Shown: positions 21,626-31,874 of the stretch, in pieces
How positions within the stretch are numbered: position 1 is the first letter of the stretch
Layout of the letters: each line of letters opens with the position of its first letter
DNA from: Carettochelys insculpta
Lineage: Eukaryota; Chordata; Testudines; Carettochelyidae
Assembly (NCBI RefSeq): GCF_033958435.1
Contig: NC_134160.1
Location: 14,991,001 to 15,055,000 of the forward strand
Length of the DNA: 64,000 bases
Direction: 5' to 3'
Program-made: the position numbers and the translations under genes
Notes under the pieces: model-generated
Database searches by the model: none
The model's input: the letters and a program-made list of their open reading frames with translations, nothing else
Told to the model about the DNA's origin: nothing

Positions 21626-24511
21626 ATGACCCCCACACCCGCCGGAGGGTCATCCAGTGACCCCCTCCTCCCCTCGTCTTCCACTGTCACCCCTCCCACC
21701 CCCAAAACGGCGGCCCACTCATCCAGGGCCACCCAAGACTCTGCTGCCATGTCGGCTGAGGGCGCGGGCGCAGGCTCTGGGGCTCCCACCACCTCCGCTG
21801 CGGCATCCCCCAGCAACCTGGCCCCGCACCCACCCCCCCAAAAGGGCAGGAAGGGCCAGGGGAAAAGGAAGGGCAAGAGCCCCGCCCGGAAGGCTAAACC
21901 CCCCGCGGCGGGGACTCTCCCCGCCGCTGCCCAAGCACTCGCCGCAGCCTCCCCTTCTCCCCTTCCCCCTGCTCCCTCCACCACCCCTGGGGGCCCCGAC
22001 ATCTCGGCCCCCAGGTCGTATGCCCAGGCGGCGGCCGCCGCCCCGCACCCTGCTCCTTCCGCCTCCGCCAGGACTACCATCCCCGACGGTCGCGGCCCCT
22101 TCCCCGCGCTCACCAGGAGGCACGGGGTCCGCTGCCTCCTGGTGGCTGCCTCGCCCCACGTAGAAACCTACGTGCGGGCGTTGGCACGGGTGGTGGGGTC
22201 CGCGGCCGTGGTGGCGGCCTCCCGGATGTTCGGGAAGATCGTCTTCTTCCTGGCTTCGGAGGCCGCCACCCAGGAGGCGGTGGAGACGGGCCTGGCGGTT
22301 GGGGGCGTGCACGTGCCCCTGGAGCCGCTGGAAGACCTGGGCGTGCGGGTGGTGTTCTCGTCCGTCCCGCCCTTCCTTCCCAACGCCGCCCTTCTGCCTT
22401 TCCTCACCGCCCTGGGCCGGCCTTTGACGGTCCTGAGTCCCCTCCCCCTTGGCTGCAAAGACCCCGCCCTCCGGCACGTGCTCTCATTCCGCCGGCAGGC
22501 CCGAGTCCAACTGCCGCCGGTGGCAGCACAGGGCGGGGTGGCCCAGGAGGGGACTATACTGGTGCCCTATCAAGGGGCCCAGTACCGGGTCTTCTACACC
22601 CTGGGGGAGGCCCGGTGCTTCGGGTGCCGGGCGGCGGGGCATGTCCGGAGGGATTGCCCCCTGGCCCGGCACGAAGGAGAGGAGCCCGGGACCTCCTCCG
22701 ACCCGGGGGGCGTCAGCCACGAGACCGGCGGCACCCCGACCGCGACAGGCCCTGGGACCGCCCCTCCTCTTTTAGGCCCAGACAGATCCATCGCCGCTCA
22801 GGCATCGGAGGGCGCCCGGCAGCATGGTGCCGGGAGAGAAGAAGCGGGCGCCGGCGCCCGAGCGGGCACAAAAGCCGGGCCCGTGGAGGAGAGGGAGGCA
22901 GGGCCGGCGGCAGGACCAAAAGAGGGCCCACCCCAGGGCGGGCCGCCCCTCTCCCTCGCCGTCCCACCCCCCTCCTCCCTCCCTCCCTCCTTGTCGGCCC
23001 TATCCCCTGGCCCCTCCTCCTCTACTGCCCAGCCCGCCTCCTCGGAGGACTGGGTATTGGTGGGGGGGAAAAGGAAAAAAGGGGGTGCGCGCGTCCGGCA
23101 CCCCACCCCGCCGGAGGACGGGGTGGAGGTGCCACGCAAGGCACTCAAGAGATCCGCCAGCCCCGCTCCACCCGCCGAACCCCCGGCTACCAACCATCTG
23201 CCGGGGGCGACGGAGGTTGCCTCCGCGGCGGCCGAGGAAATTAACACCCCCTCGGCCCTGGAGCCAGAGCCAAAAGAGGCCGAGACGGCCCTCCCTGTGC
23301 CCGCGCCCTCCTCCGACACCCCTCCGGCCGCCACCCAGGCGGCTGTAATGGAGCACCCGGAGGAGGTGGCTCCCGGCCTCGCCCTCCTCTCACAGGAGGT
23401 CGAGGCCCTGGGCCTCACCCCGGTGGCCCTGGACATGGAAGGCCTGCTATTAAAGGCCTGTGGGCCGCCTTTGGACTCTCCCCCACCCCTCCCACTTTCC
23501 CCCACCCCTCCCACCAGCGGTCCCTCACTTGCCACCTCCTTCTGCCCTGAGCTGTCCCAAGGGGCAACCCCTCCCCCAACTAGGGACGACCCCCCGGCGG
23601 AGGTCGGCCAGCCCCCAGACGCCCTAGGGGAATTAGGGCTCCCCTTGCACCCCCCCTTCGTCCCTGCAAATGAAAACCCCGATACCCTCTCCCACGACCT
23701 GCCGGCGCCTCCCGCTGAGAGTGCCGGCACCTCAACCTCTACCCTGCCATTGCCTCAGGAAGCCCCCCTCCTGGAGACCTCCTTGGCCCATATTTCCGCC
23801 CTTGCTCCCACCTTGGCCTCACTGTTTGCCACCCCCGCCATACCCCTTCCCAGCCAATGCCCCGCTCCAGAACCCGCAATCCCCCCCACTCTTAACCCTC
23901 CCCTTCCTCCTCCCCCCCATGACCCCCCTCTTCCCCCACTGATCTCTACCTCCCCTGCCCCCATACCTCCCCCTCCCTTTTTCCCCTGCCCACTCATACC
24001 TGCCCCCGAGGACGTAACCCCTCAGGAGGCCCCTCTTGCACTGCCCTCTCCCAGCACCTCCGGGGCTGCTCTCCCTCCGCCGCCCTCATCCCTCCCAAAC
24101 TCAGGCCCCAGTCCCTCCCCCAACCTCTTCTCTGGCCGGGGGGCACAAAAGAACGCGAGGCCGATGGGTTCTCAAGACCCCGAGACCTCGGCACCCAACG
24201 CGCTGGCGGGCGAGATGCGCCAGTTCTTGGAGGATGTTCGCGGCTCCAAGAACAAGGTTACTCTCGCCCTCCAGCGCTGGGGAGATTTTCATTCTGCCCT
24301 GGAGTCCGCGAGGGCCCTTCTGAGGGAGGGTAAGGGGACCGGGAAGAGGGACGCCGCGGTCTACCAACGGGCCCGTGGCTTCCGTGACGCCCTCGTCACC
24401 TTTGGCGTGGCTCACGGCTTGCTGCGTGGCCCCACGGGAACCGCCGGTGCTCCCTCTGGCGAGGATCCTCCCCAGCCCTCCAAATGGCGCCATTCATCTT
24501 TGCCACACTAA
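21626..24511 (+). CDS. ORF1 protein of Tx1/L1-like LINE (RNA-binding, zinc knuckle)
   Basis: A 961-residue uninterrupted frame with a strong Kozak start. Residues 1-150 are Pro/Ala/Ser-rich with a Lys/Arg cluster near 72-92 that could be a nuclear signal. Residues about 150-320 look like one or two RRM-type folds. A CCHC knuckle (CX2CX4HX4C) lies at Cys331, Cys334, His339 and Cys344. Residues about 370-840 are a very proline-rich, probably disordered linker. About 850-945 is a helical C-terminal segment. Known role of the family: ORF1 protein coats the LINE RNA and helps target-primed reverse transcription. It overlaps the ORF2 start by 28 nt in another frame. The whole frame being open suggests a young copy. 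The linker is long for an ORF1, and its GC-rich composition keeps it stop-poor. Confidence 0.85.
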   Translation: MTPTPAGGSSSDPLLPSSSTVTPPTPKTAAHSSRATQDSAAMSAEGAGAGSGAPTTSAAASPSNLAPHPPPQKGRKGQGKRKGKSPARKAKPPAAGTLPAAAQALAAASPSPLPPAPSTTPGGPDISAPRSYAQAAAAAPHPAPSASARTTIPDGRGPFPALTRRHGVRCLLVAASPHVETYVRALARVVGSAAVVAASRMFGKIVFFLASEAATQEAVETGLAVGGVHVPLEPLEDLGVRVVFSSVPPFLPNAALLPFLTALGRPLTVLSPLPLGCKDPALRHVLSFRRQARVQLPPVAAQGGVAQEGTILVPYQGAQYRVFYTLGEARCFGCRAAGHVRRDCPLARHEGEEPGTSSDPGGVSHETGGTPTATGPGTAPPLLGPDRSIAAQASEGARQHGAGREEAGAGARAGTKAGPVEEREAGPAAGPKEGPPQGGPPLSLAVPPPSSLPPSLSALSPGPSSSTAQPASSEDWVLVGGKRKKGGARVRHPTPPEDGVEVPRKALKRSASPAPPAEPPATNHLPGATEVASAAAEEINTPSALEPEPKEAETALPVPAPSSDTPPAATQAAVMEHPEEVAPGLALLSQEVEALGLTPVALDMEGLLLKACGPPLDSPPPLPLSPTPPTSGPSLATSFCPELSQGATPPPTRDDPPAEVGQPPDALGELGLPLHPPFVPANENPDTLSHDLPAPPAESAGTSTSTLPLPQEAPLLETSLAHISALAPTLASLFATPAIPLPSQCPAPEPAIPPTLNPPLPPPPHDPPLPPLISTSPAPIPPPPFFPCPLIPAPEDVTPQEAPLALPSPSTSGAALPPPPSSLPNSGPSPSPNLFSGRGAQKNARPMGSQDPETSAPNALAGEMRQFLEDVRGSKNKVTLALQRWGDFHSALESARALLREGKGTGKRDAAVYQRARGFRDALVTFGVAHGLLRGPTGTAGAPSGEDPPQPSKWRHSSLPH

Positions 24512-27500
24512 ACGTCAGGGGCTGCGGGTCGGGTCCCCGCAGGTGCCGAGTGCTCTCCTTCCTCCGAGAGGGGGGGTACTCGGTCACCTTTCTACAGGAG
24601 ACCCACACTACTCCGGCCGCTGAAGCCAAGTGGTGGCTGGAGTGGGGAGACGGGGTCCACTTTAGTCATCTCTCAGCCCGGCGGGCCGGGGTAGCGACCC
24701 TGTTCTCCCCAGACCTGCAGCCCGAGGTGCTGGGGAGCGTCGAGGTCGTGCTGGGCCGCCTGCTGTATCTCCGGGTGCGGGTGGAGGGGCTGCCTCTTCA
24801 CCTTGTCAACATCTATGCCCCGACACTCGGCCCGGAGAGAACCCCTTTCTTCCGGCAGGCGGCGGCCTTCCTTGACACCATCGATCCTCGCGAGTGCCTG
24901 GTCCTCGGCGGGGATTTCAACTGCACCCTCGAGGAGCGGGACCGCACGGGGACCGAGAAGTGCCAGGCCGCTGCGGACGTCCTCAGGGAGCTCATTAACC
25001 GTCGCTCCCTGGTGGACGTCTGGCGCAGCCACCACCCGGACGAGGACGCCGGCTTCACCTACGTCCGGGTGGTGGGCCATAAATCTGTACACTCCCGGTT
25101 GGACCACATTTACATCTCGCGGCACCATCTCTCCCAGGCCCACGCCTCCAGCGTACGGCCGGCCCCCTTCTCGGACCACCATCTGGTGGCCGTGAAGGCT
25201 TCCCTCTCGCCGGGGAAGCGGGGGTCGGCCTACTGGCATTTTAACAACAGCCTGCTGGAGGACGTGGGCTTCGTGGCATCCTTCCGGGAGTTCTGGCTGG
25301 CCTAGCGCGAGCAGCGGCACGCCTTTCCCTCAGCACGGCGGTGGTGGGACCTGGGAAAGGTGCGCGCGCGGCTCTTCTGCCGCGACTATACCCGGGGGGC
25401 CAGACGGCGGCGGGATGCGTTGATAGGGCAGCTGGAACGGGAGGTCCTTGAGCTGGAGAGGCGTCTAGCCGCCAGCCCCGGAGATCCATCCCTCTGCGGC
25501 ACGTACCAGGAGAAGCGGGACGAGCTCAGGACCCTCGACGCCCACCGGGCACAGGGGGCCTTGGTGAGGTTGCGAATCCAACTCCTGCGGGAGATGGACC
25601 GCGGCTCCCGCTTCTTCTACGCCCTGGAGAAAAAGAGGGGTTCCCAAAAACATATCCCCTGCCTCCTGGCGGAGGATGGCACCCCTCTTACGGATCCGGT
25701 GGAGATGCGCGAGAGGGCTCGCGCCTTCTACGCCGCCCTTTTCTCCCCGGATCCGACCGACGCCGACGCCCGCAGGGTGCTCTGGGACCAACTCCCGTCG
25801 GTCAGCACGGGCGACCGGGACCGGCTGGAGCTTCCTCTCACTCTGGCCGAGCTCTCGGAAGCCCTCCGTCTCATGCCCACCAATAAATCCCCGGGCATGG
25901 ACGGGCTGACCGTGGAGTTTTACCGCGTGTTTTGGGATGTCCTCGGCCCAGACCTGCTCGGCGTCTGGGCCAAGGCCCTGCAAAGCGGGGTGCTCCCCCT
26001 CTCCTGCAGGCGTGCAGTCCTCAGCCTGCTGCCCAAGAAGGGGGACCCCCGCGACCTCAAGAACTGGCGTCCCATCTCGCTCCTCAGCACGGACTACAAG
26101 ATCATTGCCAAAGCCATCTCCCGTCGCTTGGGGTCCGTGCTGCAGGACGTGGTCCACCCCGACCAGACCTACACCGTCCCGGGCCGCACCATCTTGCAGA
26201 ATTTGTCCCTGGTCCGGGATCTCTTAGAGCTTGGGTGTAGGGACGGCCTGTCGTTCGCCCTCCTGTCCCTGGACCAGGAGAAGGCGTTCGACAGGGTGGA
26301 CCACGGGTATCTCCTAGGCACCCTGCAGGCCTTCGGCTTCGGACCCCGCTTCGTCGGGTTTCTCGGGGTGCTGTACGCTGCCTCGGAGTGCATGGTCAAG
26401 CTCAACTGGACCCTGACCGCTCCGGTCAGCTTCGGACGGGGAGTACGACAAGGCTGCCCGCTCTCAGGACAGCTGTACGCTCTGGCCATCGAGCCCTTCC
26501 TCTGCCTCCTTCGGCGAAGGTTGACGGGATTGGCGCTTCCAGAGGCAGGGCTGCGGCTAGTCCTGTCGGCGTACGCCGACGACGTGCTCCTCGTGGTCCA
26601 GGACCCGGGAGACCTGGCGCGTCTGGAGGCCTGCCAAGCTATCTACTCGGCAGCCTCCTCCGCCCGGGTCAACTGGGTCAAGAGCTCTGGCCTGGTGGTC
26701 GGGACCGGCTGGCAGATGAGCCGCCTCCCACCCGCGCTTCAGGCCATCCGGTGGAGCGCGGGTCCGCTGCTCTATCTAGGCGTCTTTCTCTCCGCCACGC
26801 ATCCCTCTCCGCCGGAAAACTGGCAAGGCCTAGAGAGCAGGGTCGCTGAGCGGTTGCGGAGGTGGACAGGGCTACTCCAGTGTCTCTCCCTCCGAGGGAG
26901 AGCGCTGGTGCTGAACCAACTCGTCCTGTCCATGCTCTGGCACCGCCTCAGCACCCTGGTCCCACCCCCCGGGTTCCTGGACCAGCTCCAGAGGTTAATC
27001 CTGGAGTTCTTCTGGCCAGGACTGCACTGGGTCCCTGCAGGGGTACTCCATCTTCCCCCGGAGGAGGGGGGACAGGGCCTGACCTGCACGCGCACTCAGG
27101 TCCATGTCTTCCGCCTCCGGGCCCTGCAGAGGCTTCTCAACACCAACAGTGCAGATAGTCCGGCGTGGAGCACGCTGGCGCACGCTTTCCTCCGCCATTA
27201 CCGAGGGCTCCGATACGACCGGCAGCTCCTCTATTTATCCTGCAGAGACCGTCCGCGAGGCCTTTCGGAGCTGCTGGCCTTCTACCAGGACCTCCTCCGC
27301 ACTTGGCGGCTGCTCGCAGCCTCCAGGTCCTTAGGGACCACCGTCGGAGAAGACCTCCTCGCGGAGCCCCTGCTGCACAACCCCCACCTTCGTGTGCAGG
27401 CGGCGGAGTCTCACACGGTGCGCTGGAGGCTGGTCCTAGGTGGAATCACCAGGGTCGGAGACCTCCTGGACTACGAGCGGGGGGACTGGATGGAGGCCCC

Positions 27501-28409
27501 GGCGCTCGCCTGGCGCATGGGGCTCTCCGACCTACGCTCCTCCCGTCTCGTACTCCAGGAGGTGAAGGCTGCTCTGCCCTCCACCGCTCACAGTTACCTT
27601 GGCCGGGTCCTGCGAGAGGGTGCACCCCGCCCCCCTCCCACTCCTAGCCCTCCGGACCTCTTCGTGGGCCCCCGGCTTCGCGATCCTGCCCACCCCCCTC
27701 CCCCCCATCACCTCAGCCGGCTGCACACTTTCCAGCCGGTCCCCTTCCGAACCGCGCCTCGACACCTTCTGTACGCGCTCGTGCTTCACACGCTCCACTT
27801 CCCCACCCTCGTGTCCCGCCCCGATCACAAATGGCGGGACCTCTTGCCGTCATCGGAGGGTGGGGAGCCCCGGTGGGCCGGCCTCTACTCCACCTTGGTC
27901 CCGCGGCCCGCCGGAGACATCAGCTGGAGAATCCTCCACGGAGCGGTGAGCACGGGCGTGTACCTGGCGCGGTTCACCCCCATCCCGGACACCTGTACCT
28001 TTTGCGGCACGAGGGAGAACTTGGCGCACATCTACATCGAGTGCACCAGGCTGCAGCCCCTCTTCCGGCTCCTCCAGAACCTCCTCTTGAGGTTCTGGCT
28101 GCACTTCTCCCCACACCTTCTCATCCTCTCACACCCTATCCGTGGCCCCACAAAGTCGCGGGACCTCCTCGTCAGCCTCCTCCTGGCCACGGCCAAAATG
28201 GCCATTTACAAAACCAGGGAGAGGAGGCTGGCGGGGGGGTGACCTGCGACTGTGGGGCCTACTTCCGTTCCTCCCTCCGCTCACGAATCCGAGCAGAGTT
28301 CCTCTGGGCGGCGTCCACCAACTCCCTGGATGCCTTTGAGGAACGGTGGGCGCTGTCCGGGGTCCTCTGCTCGGTGTCCCCCTCTGGCTCCCTCATTTTA
28401 AACCTTTGA
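24484..28409 (+). pseudogene. ORF2 of Tx1/L1-like LINE: endonuclease + reverse transcriptase, two lesions
   Basis: The start overlaps the ORF1 end. Residues 1-235 are an APE endonuclease: TLNVRG, QETH, NIYAPT, GGDFNC, DHIYIS and SDHH boxes are all present. The reverse transcriptase follows with NKSPGMDGL, SLDQEKAFDRVDH, RQGCPLSGQLY and the catalytic YADD at residues 697-700. A C-terminal CCHC (CX2CX7HX4C; Cys1171, Cys1174, His1182, Cys1187) is typical of the L1/Tx1 group. Lesion 1: a TAG at 25303-25305 (codon 274) between endonuclease and polymerase, in the same frame on both sides. Lesion 2: a 7-G run at 28233-28239 puts a TGA at 28240. The family-like C-terminus continues in the next frame to 28407-28409, consistent with one lost G. 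Otherwise all motifs are intact. It is inactive as it stands. Confidence 0.9.
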
Positions 28410-28559
28410 CCCTCACTCCCGCTCCTGGTTTTTCTTTCGTTGTCCCCCGTATTTACTTGGAACCGGGCTGTTTTTAATGGGTCCCCTCTCATCTTGAGAG
28501 GGGCCTTGTAGCCGTGGGCAGGCGTAGCCTGCCCACTCCCCTGGCATCCAATAGGTACG
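28410..28559 (+). other. 3' UTR and 3' end of Tx1-like LINE
   Basis: About 150 nt lie between the ORF2 C-terminal stop and the CR1 junction at 28560. There is no poly(A) tail. Two perfect hairpins lie inside (see next entry). The end is placed where CR1 sequence resumes with CAAGT. Confidence 0.7.
28483..28536 (+). other. Two adjacent perfect hairpins in LINE 3' UTR
   Basis: Hairpin 1: CCCCTCTCA (28483-28491), loop TCT, TGAGAGGGG (28495-28503), 9 bp. Hairpin 2: GTGGGCAGGC (28514-28523), loop GTA, GCCTGCCCAC (28527-28536), 10 bp. Both have 3-nt loops and no mismatch. In several LINE clades a 3' stem-loop is recognised by the reverse transcriptase, so this is the likely role. The alternative, a transcription terminator-like structure, is less likely in a vertebrate Pol II element. 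Confidence 0.7.
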
Positions 28560-29463
28560 CAAGTCATTAATAAAGATGGTGAACAATATTGGCCCCAGAA
28601 CCGATCCCTGGGGCAATCCACTTGAAAGCAACCGCCAGACAGACAGAACTGTTGATCACCACATATTGGGCATGATCATCTAGCCAGCTTTCTATGTACC
28701 TTACAGTCCATGTATGCAATCCATACCTCCTTAACTTATGGGCAAGATTGTTGTGGAAGACTGTATAAAAAGTTTTGCTGGAGTCAAGGTATATAACATC
28801 CATTGACTTCCCCATGTCCACAGAGCCAGTTACTTCATCATGGAAGCTAATCAGATTAGTCAGGCTTGATTTGCCCTTGGTGAATCCATGTTGACTACTC
28901 CTGATCATGTTTCCCTCTTCCAAGTGTTTCACTTTTGATTTTTTGAGGATTCTCTCCATGTTTTTTCCACATATTGAGGTAAGACTGACTGGCCTATAGT
29001 TCTCTGGATTGTATTTCTTTCCTTTTTTAAAGATGGGCACTATATTTGCCTTTTTCCAATCATCCAGGACCTTTTCCGATCTCCACAATTTTCAAAGATA
29101 ACAGTCTAAGGCTCTACAATGAAAGTCACCAATTCTCTCAGTAACCTTGAGTGCACTAAATCTGGATCCAGGAGTGGTTACACATAGGTTTGTGTATGTC
29201 TAACTTCTCTAAATATCTTTTAATCTGTTCTTTCTCCACCACAGGCTTCCCACCTCCTTCCCATTTTGCATTGCCTAGTACAGTAGTCTGGGAGCTGACT
29301 GTGTCCATGAAGACAGAGGTAAGAAAAGCATTAGAGAGGTAGCCATGTTCATCTATAAGGTGCCACAGGACTTCTGTTTTTGCTGTTACAGACTAACAGA
29401 TTTTTGGAGCAAAAACCCACTTCATCATACTTATGTAGTGGAGATTCCAGGGGAGCTCTTAAG

Positions 29464-29751
29464 AGGAGGGTGAGAAACTGTTCTCAGTAGTGTCAGATGC
29501 CAGAACAAGGAGTAATGGTCTGAAGTTGAAGAGGAAGAGGTGTAGTTTAGAGATTAGGAAAAACTACATCAGGAGAGTGGTGAAGCATTGGAATGCATTG
29601 CCTAGAGGGGTGGTGGATTCTCCATCCCTCGAGGCTTTTAAGTCCCAGCTGGGATGACTTGGTGGGGGTTGATCCTGCTTGAAGCAGGGGGCTGCACTAT
29701 ATGTCCTCCTGAGGTCCCTTCCAGCCCTATGATTCTGTGATTCTGTGAAAT
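29464..29751 (+). mobile_element. CR1 3' end nested in Penelope-like element
   Basis: Sense CR1 blocks occur in order: 'caaggagtaatggtctgaag', 'gtgaagcattggaatgc', 'gattctccatccctcgagg' and 'ccagccctatgattctgtg'. The tandem 'attctgtg' at the end is the CR1-type short 3' repeat. It has no coding potential. Confidence 0.85.
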
Positions 29752-29818
29752 ATACAGGCTCATGAAAAGAAGGGAGTACCAATCAAGAGGTCGGCCAGAG
29801 CTGACATGGTCAATTCAG

Positions 29819-30430
29819 TCAGAGAGGATGTGGCCCAATTGCAGCAGCTGATGTGAGGGTGTGAACACCAAAGGGAGGAGAAACTGCTTTTGTAGCTGGC
29901 CAGCCATTTCCAGTCTTTGTACAATCCTTGATTGATGGTGTCAAATTTGCAAATGAATTGTAGCTCTGAAGTTTCTCTTTGGAGTCTGTTTTTTTTTTTT
30001 TTTTTTGCAGTACGGCTACTTTTAAATCTGCTACTGTATGCCCAGGGAGATTGAAATGTTCTCCTACAGGTTTTTGCATGTTATCATTCCTGACATCTGA
30101 TTTGTGTTCTTTTATTCTTCTGTGCAGAGATTGTCTGGTTTGGTCAATGTATATGGCAAAGGGGCATTGCAGGCATATGATGCCATATATTACATTGGTA
30201 GATGTGCAGGTGAATGAGCCCCAGATGATGTGGTTGATGTGGTTAGGTCCTGTGATGGTGTCACTGGTATAGATACATGGGCAGAGTTGGCACCGAGGTT
30301 TGTTGCAGGGATTGGTTCCTGAGTTAGAGTTACGGTGGTGTGGTCTATAGTTGCTGGTGAGAATTTGTTTCAGGTTGGCAGGCTGTCTGTAGGTGAGGAC
30401 TGGCTGCCTCCCAAGGTCTGTGAGAGTGAG
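29819..30430 (-). pseudogene. Penelope GIY-YIG endonuclease region
   Basis: The minus-strand frame (30505 to 29819) first reads a bit of CR1, then Penelope sequence. It includes the Cys-rich linker (NKPRCQLCPCI), the GIY-YIG-like core VIYGIICLQCPFAIYIDQT with SLHRRIKEHKSD, and GEHFNLPGH. In intact Penelope proteins this domain nicks DNA to prime reverse transcription. The first GIY motif is present as VIYGI, and YIG is changed to YID. A poly-T/A run at 29988-30007 may have expanded in the frame. It is non-functional as found. Confidence 0.82.
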
Positions 30431-30607
30431 AGACCATTGGAATGCGTTGCCTAGACAGATGGTGGATTCTCCATCCCTCGAGGTTTTTAAGTCCCAGCTT
30501 GACAAGGTCCTGGCTGGGATGACAGCGCGGGTTGATCCTGCTTGAAGCAGGGGGGTGGACTAGATGACCTCCTGAGGTCCCTTCCAGGTCTATGATTCTG
30601 TGATTCT
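30430..30607 (+). mobile_element. Second CR1 3' end nested in Penelope-like element
   Basis: Sense CR1 tail: 'ccattggaatgcgttgcct', 'tccatccctcgaggt', 'agcttgacaaggtcctggc' and 'tatgattctgtgattct'. It separates Penelope coding pieces that would otherwise be adjacent. Confidence 0.85.
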
Positions 30608-30982
30608 TTGCTTGTCCAGGATGGTGTGCTGGAGAGGTTTTAGCTGGATGGTCAGTGGTGTTCTGTTATTTTCTTTGTTTGGCCTGTCTGGGTACATATC
30701 TGGCTCTGTCAATCTGTTTCTTCATTGCCTCACGAATGTACTGTAGATTTAGGAAAGCTTGATAAATGTCTGTTAGGTGTTTCTCTCTGCCTAAGGGATT
30801 GAATCAAATGCTGTTTTACCTTTGTGCTTGGCTGTAGAGAATGGATCACATGATGCACCCTGAATGGAAGCTGTAGGCATGTAGGTAAGCATAACAGTCC
30901 ATGAGTTTACAGTATAGGGTGGTGTTTATTGACCATAACTTATTTTCACTGTAGTGTACAGAAAGTGGGTCTCTTTAGTGGA

Positions 30983-31492
30983 CTAGCCAAGGCTGAGATT
31001 GATGGTGGGGTGGACACTGTTGAAATCATGGTGGAACCCTTGAAGAGCTTCCTTCCAATGGGTACAGATGATGAAAATGCCATCTACATAGTGCAAATAG
31101 AGGAGGAGTACGAGGGGATGAGAGCTGAGGAAGCATTGTTCCAGGTCAGCCATAAAAATATTGGCGTACTGTGGGGCCATGCCCATGCTCATAGAGGTGC
31201 CACTGATTTGAAGGTATAAATTGTCCTCAAATCTAAAATAGTTGTGAGTGAAGACAAAGTCACAAATCTCCACCACCAATTGTGCCTTAGCCTCATCAGG
31301 CATACAGTTCCTAACAGCTTGAAGTCCATTTTCTACGACCTCTACATCCATGGTGGCAAAGATGGTGCTTTTAAGAAGGTCACCAATGTATTGCAGTTTC
31401 CTCAGGAAGTCAGTGGTGTCTCAAAGATAGCTGGGAATGCCGGTAGCCTAGGGTCTGAGTAGAGATTCCACGTCTCAAGACAATCATGTAGT
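30983..31492 (-). pseudogene. Penelope reverse transcriptase fragment
   Basis: The minus-strand frame contains a Penelope-type palm: FEDNLYLQISGTSMSMG, MAPQYANIFMADLEQ and the active site read as YLHYVDGIFII. The family catalytic box is YxDD; here the second aspartate is Gly. The front of the polymerase is missing at the CR1 junction. It is inactive. Confidence 0.85.
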
Positions 31493-31530
31493 GAGAAAAG
31501 CATTGAGAACCTCAGCTTTTCCCACATCAT

Positions 31531-31874
31531 GGCTGTGTCTACACTAGCCCCAAACTTCAAAATGGCCACGCAAATGGCCATTTCGAAGTTTACTAATGAA
31601 GCGCTGAAATTCATATTCAGCACTTTATGAGCATGCGGGCGGCCGTGGCACTTCAAAATTGACTTGCCTCGCTGCCGCGCGGCTCGTCCCAATGGGGCTC
31701 CTTTTCAAAAGGACCCCGCCTACTTCTAAGTCCCCTTATTCCCATGAGCAGAAGTGCCGCGGCCGCCCGCATGCTCATAAAATGCTGAATATGCATTTCA
31801 GCGCTTCATTAGTAAACTTCGAAATGGCCATTTGCGTGGCCATTTCGAAGTTTGGGGCTAGTGTAGATGTAGCC
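31531..31874. mobile_element. MITE b (Harbinger-like ends), 344 bp, in CR1
   Basis: Ends are GGCTGTGTCTACACTAGCCC and its inverse. Direct CAT flanks (31528-31530, 31875-31877) form a perfect 3-bp duplication. Long subterminal inverted arms ('caaatggccatttcgaag' type) extend about 90 bp each side. It interrupts the CR1 at 'cccacatcat', and the copy at 5580 shows the empty site. Confidence 0.9.

Larger units (their letters stand above)
29333..31493 (-). mobile_element. Penelope-like retroelement, 2161 bp, inserted in CR1
   Basis: Perfect 11-bp direct repeats AGAAAAGCATT flank it (29322-29332 and 31494-31504), inside CR1 sequence that is continuous across the gap in the copy at 5540. From the 3' side on the minus strand it carries a tail with 'ataaggtgccacaggac', a GIY-YIG endonuclease region and part of a Penelope reverse transcriptase. 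Two sense CR1 tails are nested within it. It is 5' truncated, since the reverse transcriptase front is missing. Confidence 0.88.

Noticed and set aside
21719..23730. Long minus-strand open frames opposite LINE ORF1 (for example 23730-22798, 310 codons)
   Set aside because: They mirror a GC-rich ORF1 on the other strand. Composition explains them and no domain is present.
25303..25305. In-frame TAG in ORF2 read as possible programmed recoding
   Set aside because: LINE ORF2 proteins are normally continuous from endonuclease to polymerase, and no recoding signal is apparent. A point mutation is the simpler reading.
25465..26157. 230-codon minus-strand frame opposite LINE ORF2
   Set aside because: It is a shadow of the reverse transcriptase coding strand, with no domain of its own.
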